Below, piece by piece: positions 21,990 to 33,987 of a stretch of DNA of 64,000 nucleotides. Below the pieces are notes generated by a model that worked only from the letters and a program-made list of their open reading frames with translations, had not been told where the DNA came from and ran no database searches. Source of the stretch: Apophysomyces variabilis (Eukaryota > Mucoromycota > Mucoromycetes > Mucorales > Mucoraceae). The stretch is from assembly GCA_002749535.1 (NCBI GenBank), contig MZZL01000409.1:3840775-3904774 (forward strand). The letters run 5' to 3'. The stretch's first letter is position 1, and every line of letters begins with the position of its first letter. A program made the position numbers and the translations under genes.

Positions 21990-24165
21990 TATGGGAGTAC
22001 AAACACAGCGATTCCTCGGTACAAGGACATCGGCAATTGAAATTGAGCCACGCTCATCCACGGCTGATGCACTCATCAAATCTGTATAATCTGTCTAGAA
22101 TAGTGGGTCTCAATATTGAAAAAAGAATCAGTTATTCCAAAAGGGAATTTAAATTTTGGCCAAAAGAAACTGATAACCAGAATAACCAGTTATTGATGTT
22201 CGATAGCACCTAAAGTCATCAGCTTGATTATATGATAATGTCATAAGGCAACCGCTTGACAGTTACCTCGAGACTATTCAAGAGATACTTCAAGAGACCC
22301 ATTAACTGGCATTTGACAGTTAGCCCATAAAATACATAAAGAACCCCATCTTAGATACTTTTCCTACTTTGTCTATTATTTTATCAATCTTATTCTCAAT
22401 AACTTCAATAAATATTAGTTGGCCAAATATCCTTCAGTCTTTGCAAGTATTCAGTACCCCGTAAGGGAATCAATCGTAAAAGAAAAAGAAAGAAAATCAA
22501 TATGATAATAGACAATCAAGCAGCGCGGGTACAACAGCGGAATTGTTGGCCTTGGCCAGGTATGATGACAAGAGGCTGGCCAGAACCTTAGCTTGCACGT
22601 TCAAAGCAGAATTGTCAATAATGGAGATGGTGCTGTCGTTGTCGTCGCTATCAAAGATATCCAAAATGGTTGCAAAGGTGGCTCTCACCTTGCCATTGAC
22701 TGTGGAGTCATCGTGGCACTTCAGAACCGTTTTGCGAGTCAAAGCCGGGACATCATCATCACAGGCAATCACTTAGAATGCCATGGTCGTGAAAAAACAG
22801 GATGCAACTTTTCCACCAGTCGTCCTTTCGTCTTCAAAGGTGCGATATGTGTATATTGAAAATGGCTGTTGCAGTGGCCCATTCAGGAGGGGCCGCGCGA
22901 CATGCCTTATGTGTCGATGGCATGTGGAATTTTGTTCCAAGTTGGGGTAATTGTGCAAGACAGCCATTTCTTTCAATGAGCCTTGCCTTCGGGATCATTT
23001 GCAAGTACCAATGTTGTCGCTCAAGATGCCTTATTCACATATACCTTGCAGTCTAACGAAGACTGTCGGTCTAGCACAAAATTGAGCGTATTAGGGCCAC
23101 ACTCACGATTGCAGGCTTTGTCGATTCATATACTGTTGATCACCAAGGCATTTGAATTTATTCGTGCCAATCACCGATTCGATAGCCATTTTGCCGCCTT
23201 CATGCTGAGTGAGACTGGTGGCCCAAAAGCCGGTGTACTTCGTACCATGCGGTGGATATCGAGAGTGAAGTTAAGGAGATTTTATAGTAGTTCATTTTGT
23301 TTGCAGTGGTTCCGTCAACAAAGTTTAGCTACTCATTTTGCTGGCCATACAATGCAGCAGTCATTCTTATACTGAAACTTTCATTATTTATAGAACGTAG
23401 TAGGGACGGAAACTTGCAATCATTTCTGGTAAATCAGTAATATTCGAAAGCGTTGTCTTTTATTCTATACTTGTCCAAACTACAGCATTACCCATCCCTA
23501 ACCAATCATATATCGTCCTTCAAGTTTTAAGCATCTACCTGCTTTCGATACCAGATGTTAAAAAATACTTCTATTTTCTACAGCAGCTTAGGAGAATTAC
23601 ATTGTAGAGTCATTTTTGGTTTACAGCGCAGTGTCAGCCAATTTCTGGGTGATAGAGTGCAAAAGCCGGTTACCACTATTCTACATATCACTGCTAAACT
23701 AAGTAAGGGGGTTAAAGAGCCAACATGCAACCCATCTGTTCAACACTGATTCGGATCCGGGATTTGCTTTTCTTCGTGTTCAAGACTTCTTCCGGCGTTG
23801 TGGTAAGGAACGATTAAATCTCATCCAATCGTTTTGTTGACGTCATTTGATTCAATTTTCCTCTGTGAGCGAGTCCTGTTGCAAAAAACAAAAAAAAGCG
23901 TTGCTGTTATTTCACGTACCCGTCAACACACGTAAGTACATGTTTTTCGATAACTTCCCGTGTCTGTGTTCATTTTATGCGAATGGCTAGCTGAGAAGGT
24001 TGGCGTGAACTTACCATAATTTCTCTGTTTTTTTATTATATATATCCTGTTCGCTATCGATTACCCCACTTTTCGAACTCTTGAACTAATTACCCAATTG
24101 GCGAATTCCACCCACTACGCTGATCGTTTTCTTCATTCTCCTTTCACCTTTGTCAACTATTCAGC
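21990..24165. other. Intergenic region with unclassified ORF relics
   Basis: About 2.2 kb without a gene I can defend. A 91-codon minus frame (22497-22772) and a 130-codon plus frame (22983-23375) have codon-like composition but no start or splice context and no family. They may be remnants of a decayed gene. A pyrimidine-rich stretch near 24120-24160 leads into the next gene. Confidence 0.35.
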
Positions 24166-24868
24166 ATGCCCGTGAAGCAATTCAACACCGCTTATCCAGT
24201 CATCGACACTGATCCCCATTTCTTCCGTGTCGTTCGTTATTTCAGACCCTCGGACTACGCTGCAATGGCTGTGGGTACGGCTGCTGCCCCTGCCTTGATG
24301 CTTGGTTTCGGTAAATGACGAGCGGAGAGAAGCGTCACGTCGAAGCTAACAACTTTTGTTCGTCGAAAAAAAGAGAAAATGAACCCTGTTGGCCCCGCAC
24401 GTAACGGTGCCTTGCCGCTCCGTATCGCCACTTTGATTGGCGCTTTCGGCGGATTCTTGTACGCATATCAGAACAGCAGTCGTAAGTGTAGAGACAGAGA
24501 GAGCGTGGATAGATGAGGAGGCATGAGCTGAAATATCTGGTGTTGGTGACAGTCCGTTTCTGGGGTTGGACCGAGAACTCGATCGAAGTGGAGAAGGACA
24601 AGGCTGAAATGGCACAACGTATCAAAGACCATCAAGCTTTGTACGGTGACAGTTTGATGCCCGATCATGTCCAGCAAGCTTCCGCTAGCAACTCCCGACA
24701 GGCTCAATTGAAGTTTGGTAAGTGGACTCTCTCTTTTTCTTTTTCTCCTTGATGATATGGGAGAGAATAAGTCGCTAAAGAAAAGTTCTTTATTTAGCTG
24801 CAATTCCATGGTTTAACTTTGCCAACCACAACAAGCACGGTGTGGATACTTCCAAGTACTCGGAATAA
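24166..24868 (+). CDS. NADH:ubiquinone oxidoreductase 21 kDa subunit (complex I, fungal NUXM/nuo-21 type), 162 aa
   Basis: Four exons (24166-24310, 24374-24481, 24553-24717, 24798-24868), all with phase-1 joins, give 162 residues. The N-terminal half carries a hydrophobic segment (AAMAVGTAAAPALMLGF) followed by GPARNGALPLRIATLIG and a second membrane-like stretch; the C-terminal half starts RFWGWTENSIEVEKDK and is charged, ending VDTSKYSE. This two-part architecture matches the fungal 21 kDa accessory subunit of the respiratory complex I membrane arm in the mitochondrial inner membrane. No separate presequence is evident. Start is the first ATG after a CT-rich leader. Confidence rests on pattern recognition of the family rather than a search. 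Confidence 0.8.
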
Positions 24869-26380
24869 GTTGACAGAACTCCACAGTAAAAAAAAAAATA
24901 CACATATATACACTCTTTTTCAAAATCAAAAGTCGTGATTAGCTTGTTTTTGAACTCGCAGGTTGTCAAAAACAGAAGTAGGTTTTGGTCAGAAATCTTT
25001 GCGTGCCATGACAAAGTGAAATGGCATAAGCGTGCTCCCGTCACAGGAAAACGGCCCGTTGACTTCTCACATATTGGAAGGCTGCGAAAAACCTTTCAGC
25101 AACAGCTTTTTACACACTGAGTCTGTGCGGGAGCTACGTTTGGCTTCAACTCTTGGCTTCTGAGTTTGTCGCATTCTCTGTTAGACACGCCAATGATACA
25201 ATACGGTCTGATGCACACCAGAGCAGCTGTTATTTATAGTAAGGTTTCGTTTGACTGGGGTCGGCTCGAGAGATTCTTTCACGATATATGCAGTTCTTCT
25301 TGGCTTCCGAAATAGGTTGAAGTGATTTGTTGCAGATATCAACGATCACGATAAGGGTTTATTTGATGGAAATATTTTGTATTTGATCACAGACGACTGG
25401 CAACGAAAACTATGTCAAACTAATCATAACACCTACTTTTTTTTCTCCTTCGTGAGATACTGCAGTCCCATTTCCCTGCCGAGTATTATTGCTCGCCATA
25501 GGATCCGAGCGGTAGAGCTGCTATAGTCGTTATTCGACGTTTATGATGATTTCGCTATTTGCAAGTCAAACGAGCCTTGTCCTTACTGGCAAAAGGAGCA
25601 AATCGGCCTAAATTTTTTCTTTGAGTAAATCCTTGAGATTCTCTCCAATATTCTGTAACATCCCAAAACGCTTTTTTGTAGAGGCCTTTAAATGTTTCGG
25701 AAGCTGCTGAAAAATCCGTGATCCCAACCGTGACACGGTAGTGTTGCTCGATCCATAACTGCTCTGCAACAGATCGCACAAAGTGAACACCATCGCAGGC
25801 TTTGTCAAGTCACCGCGGGGAGTATCCAAAGTGAAGCGACAGGCGCGTGTGAGAGTTGAATTCTCAAAACAAAGTCTCAGGCTACATTGAACCACATCAG
25901 AGACGCAGCATAAAACCAAGATAATTGTCGTCTTTTGTTTAGGTTTTGGCCCAGTAACGACTGTAGAGAAAACATTCTTTGACTATGGCATGCTACACTT
26001 CATGCTAATATGAAAGGCAGACATATTAACAGGTTTTACTAAACAACGGTCTAAAGAGCGTCCATGGACTCAAGGACTACCATGTTCGTCAACGACGTGG
26101 CTTCGTCTATCTTCATAAGAACATTGAGTGCGTTATTTTTGACAATCTATGATATGAGAGCTGAGGCTGATTGGCGACTTCGATCCATCTCAAGAGCTGA
26201 CATTTAAAGTTTTCGAAATGTGATTGGGGACTTTGATTTTTGGTGTGAGAAGGAACAGCCATCCCAAAAACGGGCGTCGATCACTCAATGGTCATTCAAG
26301 CGCCGACGGATCGCTTTTGTATTCCTATTTTCTCTTTCTAATTTCCTTTGGCTTGGTGCCCCTTGGCTGTGAAGTGTGTA
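24869..26380. other. Intergenic region with an unclassified minus-strand frame
   Basis: Two overlapping minus-strand frames lie at 25555-25919. One reads through VTVGITDFSAASETFK and looks protein-like, but no start, donor or family can be assigned. The rest shows nothing recognisable. Confidence 0.35.
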
Positions 26381-28080
26381 ATGCATGACGCTGGAGCATG
26401 CGAACGAAAGGGTACCATGAATCGTTGGACAACCATGGTCGCAGCCAACTTTAGACCAGTCCGATTCTTCTTGAATTGGCACATTCTGTTCCTTTCACTA
26501 TTCACCGCTTGCATGGGCACAATCCTTTTCTCTATCACACCATCGTCTGTTGCTCCATTCTATATGTCTGCTAGGTCCATGTCACTCGACACCGATGAAT
26601 CCGTGCTTGCTCCCATGACTAGTCGCCGCATAGCTTTTAAATGGCGAGCTAGTCTAACTCAGCGTTATGAAATGGACCGAGTGGGTCATCCCAAACGTAG
26701 GTTTTTACTTGCTGATTTAGCACGGAAACTTAAGTTCTTTCTGTAAAACTCTAAAGTATATTATCCACGACATTGTCCTTCCCAACAGCGACTTTGTGCC
26801 AAACTCGTACCGTCCTTTATCTTTGCAGGCAGCGAGCTTTCTGGTACATCCTATGCCTTCCGTACGCTGAGTCAACATCCTCAGGTTTTACAACTAAAAA
26901 AGCATCCTGAGTTTGATATTGAGGCTTTCGATGATGCAACGGCTTTTGAATCTTATCTTGCTCAATTTCCTTCGTTACCAGAAGATATGTTAGAACAGAA
27001 GGAAATGATCGTAGGAGAACATGCGCCGCATTATTTGTATCATAGTTATCGAACAGCCCGTCGATTAAGGGAAACGTTACCTCACGTCAAGGTACTAGTA
27101 CCTTCATAATACGTTTATATACGGTGATTAATTGCTAGGCATAGTTGGTGTTTATATTGAGGGATCCGATTGAGCGAGCTTATGCTCAATACAACCAACA
27201 AGGTATATTAAGTACTCCGAAGCGGATTAATTTTATTCATTCGACGTCTTGACCGTAGGTAGCAATAACTCCCTATCATTTGAAAGACAGGTGGACCTAG
27301 AAATATCAATGATAAGGCAGTGCGGCCATACCAGTTATCAATCTGGATGGGAGGGATTCGTGCAATGTCTTAAGAGTCATGAAATAAGAGGTAAAAAAAA
27401 AAATAAGGGACAAATCTAGTAAATTACTTATTTTCGTTACTGATATTTTACACTAGTTTCGTGGAACATGACTGATCAGACTCATGGTAAACATAGTGGT
27501 ACTGGAATGGCTAGCTGTATGACTAAGCTATCCATACATTTTTGTTTTCATTTTCTTAGAAAAGCGTACGTTGGACTCACTTGCTCGAGGCATGTATCTT
27601 CCGGCTCTTCTTCCATTTCTTCAAAACTTTCCATCCTCGCAGCTGTTCGTGATGCGAACAGAAGACTTTCTGGACAATCCTTCTGCATCATTGCAACGAC
27701 TAGCACGGTTTTTGGGAATTGACGAAACATTCTTCTCGGAACGCAATTTTTATCAAGATGAGCTCACCGAAGACGAGTTATTGAGCGATGGGCTACATCG
27801 ACGACCAAAACCGCAACCCCATCGTCGACCGGGAGATCTCTACTCTCACCACGCCAAGCTACGACATAGTCGAGTGACTTCGATGATGATGGAGGATGCA
27901 GATAATATACCCGAAAATGAAGAACGCAGCGATGCCAACAAAGCAGAACCACCTTCACTACAGCTTTCGATAAGATACAGGTTACAGAAAGTATTTGGAC
28001 AGATTAACACAAGATTAACGGAGCTTTTTGAAAACGCAAATGATTTTAAACAATGGGAATATGATGTTGATCAAGGCTAA
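26381..28080 (+). CDS. Golgi-type carbohydrate sulfotransferase
   Basis: The N terminus has a single hydrophobic segment (LNWHILFLSLFTACMGTILF), as in type II Golgi enzymes. After an intron the PAPS-binding 5' loop reads VPSFIFAGSELSGTSYAF; the 3'-phosphate motif is VFILRDPIERAYAQYN; GMYLPALLPFLQNFPSSQLF is the typical late block. Exons: about 26381-26680 or 26696, about 26789-27091, 27145-27202, 27259-27390, 27457-27486, 27560-28080. The exon 1/2 join is unresolved: the GTAGGT donor at 26697 is one base out of phase with the only good acceptor, while a GTGGGT donor near 26680 keeps phase. Two start ATGs are possible (26381, 26417). The C-terminal 130 residues are His/Arg/Glu-rich. It should transfer sulfate from PAPS to a glycan; the acceptor is unknown. 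Its stop is 30 bp from the end of the convergent PPAT gene. Confidence 0.8.
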
Positions 28081-28110
28081 CGATATAATATATATGTACT
28101 CTATATCACA

Positions 28111-29300
28111 TCATGCACGATGTTCTGCTAAATATTGCCGTATCCAGGTCGAACTTATCTTGAGCATCATGTCTTTCTCTTGGACAGATGCATTATCTGG
28201 TGCGATGACATCGATTGTGCGAAGTTCTAAAGCTGGAAAATCTAGTTTGGAGCGTTCACGATTGACTGAAAGAAGAAATTAATGAAGCGACACACAGGAC
28301 TTCTGTTAATTTTTTTGAGCTTACCTGCCTCGCCACCTTTTAGTGTTTCATGTGAGCAAATCAAAGCTTCAATGGTTGGATCGGTAATAGTAGGACCAAA
28401 TGGGTCCGAAATGGGAACCACCTTCGCAAAAGTGAATACCGATTGCCCATACTTATATCTTTTTTGAAAGAAAAACCTACCTCATACGTGATTCCACGCT
28501 TAATCACGTGTAAATATTGGCGTACGTTTTCAATGCGATCTTGCACTGAAGCAATGTATTCCCGGTATTTTTTGTTCTTCAGCATTTCATCATCTACAGT
28601 GAAAGGTGTGTCCATGACGTTTTAGGCATCTATGCTTCCTATAGAGGAGCTCTCTACAGCTTCGTACCAGTAACGCCCACTACGAGACGAGTAGTGGTGC
28701 ATAATGCAGCCATTGTCAACAAGATCTTATGACCGGCATGAAGATGGTCAAAAGTTCCTCCCAAAGCGACATGACGAAAAGTCTCCCAAGGCTTATGGTT
28801 CTTATCCGTAGCCTCGGTGAATGGCGTCTCGGCGTTATCGACTACTAGGACGTCAATATTGCATGTTGGCAAGGCCGCAGCAGAACGTTGGTTATTCCAG
28901 TTTTCCAGTTGGGGCCTATCTGACGGAGAAAAGACAAAGGGTAAGGTGTTGATACCGGGTTAAGACGGTAAATAAGCAAACCTTGCTGGGAACATAGGAC
29001 AGAGGACCAATTTGGCTCCAGCGCGATATTGTAGCCTGAGAGAGGTTCGAGAATAATGTTGCAGTCAAACAATGGTTTGCCGTGATCGTAGGCTGTGGTG
29101 AGCTGAACGACATAAATGTTACCGAGCAATGTTTGCAGAATTTCCCAGTTGTAGTTGCCCAACGACTCGGGCCATGTTACGACAATGATAAGACGTTGCT
29201 GGTCCAATGTACGTATGACTGCTTGACGAATCCATTCTTTATGGACCGTGGACAATGTGAACGACTGAATGGTTAGATAAAGTACCACGTTGGCGGACAT
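28111..29300 (-). CDS. Phosphopantetheine adenylyltransferase (Cab4/CoaD type), 311 aa
   Basis: Five exons on the minus strand (29300-28982, 28919-28668, 28593-28481, 28421-28325, 28265-28111) give 311 residues. The nucleotidyltransferase signature is FRHVALGGTFDHLHAGHK, with the HAGH motif, and the C-terminal motif ISSTWIRQYL matches ISSTxxR; the middle includes IKRGITYEVVPISDPFGP. The enzyme converts 4'-phosphopantetheine and ATP to dephospho-CoA, the fourth step of CoA synthesis, in the cytoplasm. The first 120 residues form a fungal-type N-terminal extension. It converges on the sulfotransferase with only 30 bp between stop codons, so the transcripts must overlap. Confidence 0.92.
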
Positions 29301-29705
29301 TGCTGAGAAAGAAGAGAGGTTGTAGAAAACTTAGCTCCCTTTGGTCTGGTTTCGCGTTATCTGTACACTCTTTTCTTTCCAATGTGTCTCAGGCTCACCG
29401 TCACTCTCATTGCTCCAATCAGAAATTGGATGATGAGAAACCAAAGGCACGCAGAAGCATTGGAAGAAGAGAAATTCCTTTGAAACAAACACTTATCCAA
29501 TGGAACTGCTGTGCCTTTGGATAATCTTTATTGAAGTAAAATTTTTTTGCTGGGATTCAGACATATAAGTTTCAGAAATACTTATATAAAGGCATCGTCC
29601 AAACCGCCATCGTTCTCGATATCCAGCCCACTCTCTTTCTTGCAGAGCCCATCCCTTTCTTTTTCATCTATATCCAATTTACCTTCCTTTATATTTTCCC
29701 TAAAT
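29301..29705 (+). promoter_or_regulatory. Divergent promoter region; TATA box of the thaumatin-like gene at 29583-29590
   Basis: TATATAAAG lies about 120 bp before the ATG at 29706, followed by a CT-rich leader. The frame is open upstream of the ATG but has UTR-like Ser/Phe-rich composition. The left half should hold the promoter of the PPAT gene. Confidence 0.5.
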
Positions 29706-30398
29706 ATGCGTTCCTCCATCTTCTTCCTCGCCGGTTTGATTGCCATGGCTTCCGCTGCCCCCGCTACACCGGCTCCTTATGTTGTTGTTCAGAACAACTG
29801 TAACCACGATATCATCGCCGGTCAATCAGAAAATGGCCATTTGTCCGGTGGTTCGCTCAAGGTCACTGCAGGCGGCTCGCACACCTTCCGCTTTGCTCCT
29901 CACTGGAAAGGCCGTGTCTGGGCCAGAGAAATCTGTGATGCAGGTGATGATTGCGACTATGCTGGCATTGGCGCACCCGCTTCCCTCGCTGAGTTCCTCT
30001 TTGCGGACCAGAAAGGAGACGATTATTACGATATCTCGTTTGTCGATGGTCACAACTTACCACTCAAGATTGATCCTATCAAACCTTATGGTCTCGAACG
30101 CCATGACTCTTACCACTGTGGCTCCCCTACCTGTTCTTCTTTGCCTACCTGTCCTGAAGGGTTTGAAGTCAAGAAAAATGGTAAAGTGGTCGGCTGCATG
30201 AGCGCCTGTACCAAGTATGGTACGGATGAACACTGCTGCACGGGTGATCTGAACTCGCCCAATGTCTGTAAACCCACCGCCTTGTCCAAGGCCGTTAAAT
30301 CCGGTTGCCCTGATGCCTACAGTTATGCCTATGATGATGCCACAAGTACCTTTATGTGCCAGTCCGAAGGTTACAAGGTCACTTTCTGTCCAAACTAA
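29706..30398 (+). CDS. Secreted thaumatin-like protein, 230 aa
   Basis: A single exon. Residues 1-18 form a signal peptide (hydrophobic FFLAGLIAMASA) and the mature protein begins near APATPAPYVV. The VVQNNCNHDI start, the FRFAPHWKGRVWAREIC strand, the PLKIDP segment and about 14 Cys residues match the thaumatin fold, with paired Cys toward the C terminus (HCCTG, GCPDAYSYAYDD, TFCPN). Fungal members may bind or hydrolyse beta-glucans of cell walls. The acidic cleft residues are plausible (REICDAGDDCD), but activity cannot be read from sequence. It is intron-free in an intron-rich region, common for secreted small proteins. A strong TATA box suggests regulated, high expression. Confidence 0.88.
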   Translation: MRSSIFFLAGLIAMASAAPATPAPYVVVQNNCNHDIIAGQSENGHLSGGSLKVTAGGSHTFRFAPHWKGRVWAREICDAGDDCDYAGIGAPASLAEFLFADQKGDDYYDISFVDGHNLPLKIDPIKPYGLERHDSYHCGSPTCSSLPTCPEGFEVKKNGKVVGCMSACTKYGTDEHCCTGDLNSPNVCKPTALSKAVKSGCPDAYSYAYDDATSTFMCQSEGYKVTFCPN

Positions 30399-31166
30399 GG
30401 AAGAAAGGAAATTCCATTTTACGGGCAATACCCCCCTCTTGAAGGATGGAGTCCGGCACTTCTTTCCTCTTACATATGTGACGTTAGACATATCCATTTT
30501 AATGTTATCATGAACATCTCATGGATCTAGAACGAAAAGACACAATTCAACCAATAAAACAAAAAGTCATCTATAAAACACTTCCACATTTCTAGTTCTA
30601 GCTGTGTTGCTCCTTCTATTTGATTTGCTTTTCTACCAAGCGTAACGGCACCATTTGCAATCAAAAGTCCTTTAAGCCAATGAATACTTCACTTGAAATA
30701 ATATTGATAGCTTTTTCCATGGGCTGGTCTCGTATAGAATGCCTTAAGACCCAAGCCCTACATACTAAGCTGGAGTCTTTTCCGTATATATAAAATATTC
30801 AAGGATATGGCATTGTTTCTTCTGATATTGATAAGTTTTCGGTGAGACAGTTACCGTTTTTGACAATAAGCTAGAAGTAATACTTGAATTAAGGGAAGAG
30901 CATGCTAAGCCTACGACAAGATAACAGAGCATACATCAGGCCTGCTGATCGCTTCGAAAAATTAGCGAACTGAAATCACCGAGCACACCATGGAACGAAC
31001 TTTGGTGCTGATAATGCTCTACAGTCGGAGCCAATCAGCATGCAACGATTATCGACCAATCATTCTAATAAACAACGTCATCCCTGCAGCGCCGTTTTCT
31101 TTTTTTATGTGGTCCTTTTACCTTTTCGGTCTTCTTTCTCTTTCCGTGGTTAAGCATTGAAAGATC
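30399..31166. other. Intergenic region
   Basis: Contains the thaumatin-like 3' UTR and the promoter of the SF3b gene, with a CT-rich tract at 31090-31145. No other feature seen. Confidence 0.4.
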
Positions 31167-31794
31167 ATGAATCCATCACGCAATGTGAGTTTCTGACGGG
31201 ATAATTGCTTCCTTCATTAAGCTTTTTGGACTAATGCACTCTGATTTTTCAGGCACGATTACCACCTGAAGTCAATCGGGTTCTGTTCGTAAGGTAAATA
31301 AGGATTACTTGCACAATGCATGATCTGAATGTAGACGGATCGTCCTGTTTAGAAACCTACCGTTCAAAATCACAGCAGAAGAGATGTACGAAGTATTTGG
31401 AAAATACGGACCCATTCGCCAAATCCGAGTGTAAATATTCTCGAATCATTCCGTTGACGTTTGTATTAATGGTAATCATTATCGTTTTCAGTGGCAATGC
31501 ATCCGATACGCGAGGCACAGCATTCGTTGTGTATGAAGATATCTTTGATGCGAAGAATGCATGCGAGCACCTTCAGGGTTTCAATATTCTTGGCCGATAC
31601 TTGATTGTTTTATATTACCAGCAAAACAAGGTCACCAGGAAGATGAACCTTCAAAAGAAAGAAGAGGAGTTAAGAGAATTGAAGACGTAAGTTTCTTGAT
31701 TAAAAAAGGGAGGAGGGAAGAAGCAGAGGAAAACAATGGATAAATTAATTAATCATACATTTATATTAGACGATACGGTGTTGGCGATGATTAA
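31167..31794 (+). CDS. Splicing factor SF3b 14 kDa subunit (p14/SF3B6), 118 aa
   Basis: Five exons (31167-31184, 31253-31293, 31353-31430, 31492-31686, 31770-31794), the first only 18 nt and the last 25 nt, give 118 residues; animal SF3B6 is about 125. The start [20 protein letters not shown] and the RRM with RNP2 (LFVRNLPF) and RNP1 ([10 protein letters not shown]) are near-diagnostic, and the C-terminal helix with [14 protein letters not shown] is conserved. The protein sits in the U2 snRNP SF3b complex and contacts the branch-point adenosine during early spliceosome assembly. Placement of all five exons is fixed by phase and by the highly conserved protein. Confidence 0.95.
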
Positions 31795-32508
31795 ACGAGA
31801 CATAAGGGTTTCATATCCCTCGACCATCCTACGCTCTTTCCTCGACTTACAACTACCTCTCTTTACAAAGTTTTGAAAAAAAAAAAAAAAAAAAATATAC
31901 GACGACCATGAACCGTTTCTTTAAATACGTTTCCACGGTTGGATAACAACAAAAGAAAGAAAAGGCAGCAGATGTCAAACATTGTCTATACTTTTACAAA
32001 GAGACCCTTTTCCTCCTTTTCCCTGTCTTTTTCACGAGCATACACACATGAAGCACGCCAACACCCGCGCTTAGATGCAGAATTGTATACAAAATGAACA
32101 ATAAAAAAACTTCCCGCTGCTTATTTTTTCATGGAGGATTATTGGCTATTGAACTGAGCGTCTTGCGATAACAAATGAGATGAAAACAAGCCGGTCTATA
32201 TTGTGATAGCTACAAAAAAAAAGAGAGCAGTAATTAGAAGGAATAAGCTTTCTATTGAAAATGGAACAGGGACGGAGCAAAGCAAAGGCATATTCGACTG
32301 CTGTTTTATGTTTTATTAGTTTTGTCGTTAAGCACACAATATGGTAACGGGACTTCTATCCTTATTTCGTTTGTACAGCAAACAACATGAACGAAGAAAA
32401 AGAACAAGAGTAACAATCAAACACTAAAATCATAAAAAACGACCGACCGATTTTATTTTATCTCCTTTCGAAAAAGATTATCTCGTCTCGACGTTCAACG
32501 ATTCCTCC
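31795..32508. other. Intergenic region with an A19 run
   Basis: A long poly-A run near 31878-31896 follows the SF3b gene. The rest is AT-rich with no supported gene. Confidence 0.4.
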
Positions 32509-33987
32509 ATGTTTTTTATCCGATCCGCCGTTCTACTTTTTCTTTGTCAATGCATCGTCTCCCAACCTGTTCAGCATAAACCTCACAAGGTCAGCCTTAA
32601 GAAACAAGCTTTTCCGACGGATCTCGATGCAGTATCCTCCATGGGACAAATTGGCCATTCTTTCATGGTGGTCAAAGAGAAGCAAGTAGGCTATCGCCAT
32701 GGCAGTGGTAAAAATCACAATCCCTATATAACCAAAACAAAACAAAAGAAAAAAGAAAAACAAAAGAACACTATGAATTTGATGCGAATGGATAGGTTAT
32801 TACGGTTCTATTACGATTGGTCGGCCGGCACAGCCTTTTAACGTTGTCTTTGACACAGGCAGTGCTGACATCTGGGTTGTGTCGTCCGATTGTTCGACAC
32901 AGGATGTATGCAGCCGTCATCGTCAATTCAAACATAGTCGGTCCCATTCCTATGTAGAACTAGGGGACGACAATGGCTTTGAGGAAGAGAGTACGGAGGA
33001 GGATCAGGAAGAAGAAGAGGAAGAGACGGAGATCGAGGTGCGGTATGGCACAGGTCAGGTGCGGGCCAAGCTTGGACGGGACACGATCAACGTCGCTGGC
33101 TTGATGCTCGAAGACCAGGTGTTTGGGGAAGCCACAAGTCTATCGCGCGATTTTGTCGGCACGCCCTTTGACGGCATCTTTGGTCTAGGCCTTGCTGATT
33201 TGAGCAGCACGAGCAATAGTGGGTTCGGTGGTAGCAGAGATGACGCCTCGGCGCATCTTCCTCCATTCTACAACATGGTCCAGCAGGGTTTATTAGATGA
33301 GCCAGTGTTTGCGATCTACACCCAGCAGAATGGAGGCGAAATTGACTTTGGCGGGATTGATCCGGATAGGTTTCGAGGCGATGTTGTCTTTGCTGATGTG
33401 ATTGATACAGGCTACTGGATGGTTCGGATCAATGATATTAAATACGGAGATCAAGAGTTCAACGGTCGTGATGCCATCATTGACAGCGGTAAAGGATTAG
33501 AAAAAAAAAAGAAAAGAAGACAGAGCGTGATGGCATTAAACTGAAAGCATTCTGTTTTGCAAAGGAACAACGTTGATTATCACCACACCCGAAGATGCCG
33601 AACGATTCCACAAACAGATCCCGGGAGCATTGAGTAACGGAGATACTACATGGTCCATTCCTTGTCATACTGTCCATGCCTTGGAGCCGCTTGTCCTAAC
33701 CATTAGCGGTGTTCCATTGATCATTCGACCGGAGGATTATGTATTACTCCCTATGAATCCGAAAAGTGCGATGTGTCTATCGGGTATTGCTGGTCAAATG
33801 TTAGGTAGCAGCCACCCAAATACTTGGATTCTCGGAGATGTGTTTATGAAGAACTTTTATACCGTAAGTATCCAGTTCTCCCCCTCATTCATGTCGTAAA
33901 CGACTAAATACCACGTTGTTCTAGATTTTCGATCTCGGTCACCGACGAGTTGGATTCGCCGAAGCCGTTCCTGACCCAACGATTTAA
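32509..33987 (+). CDS. Pepsin-like aspartic protease (family A1), secreted, 417 aa
   Basis: Four exons (32509-32707, 32796-33488, 33565-33863, 33925-33987) give 417 residues. Residues 1-20 are a signal peptide, followed by a basic propeptide. Both catalytic motifs are present, VVFDTGSADIW and AIIDSGTTLI, the second split by an intron after DSG. The YYGSITIG entry motif and the ILGDVFMKNFYTIFD ending are typical. A very acidic insert (about 20 residues, including EEESTEEDQEEEEEETE) lies between the first catalytic motif and the flap region, which is unusual. The mature protein is probably secreted or vacuolar. No GPI signal is seen at the C terminus. Confidence 0.92.

Noticed and set aside
22983..23375. 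130-codon plus-strand frame
   Set aside because: No family, no promoter or splice context; left as an unclassified relic.
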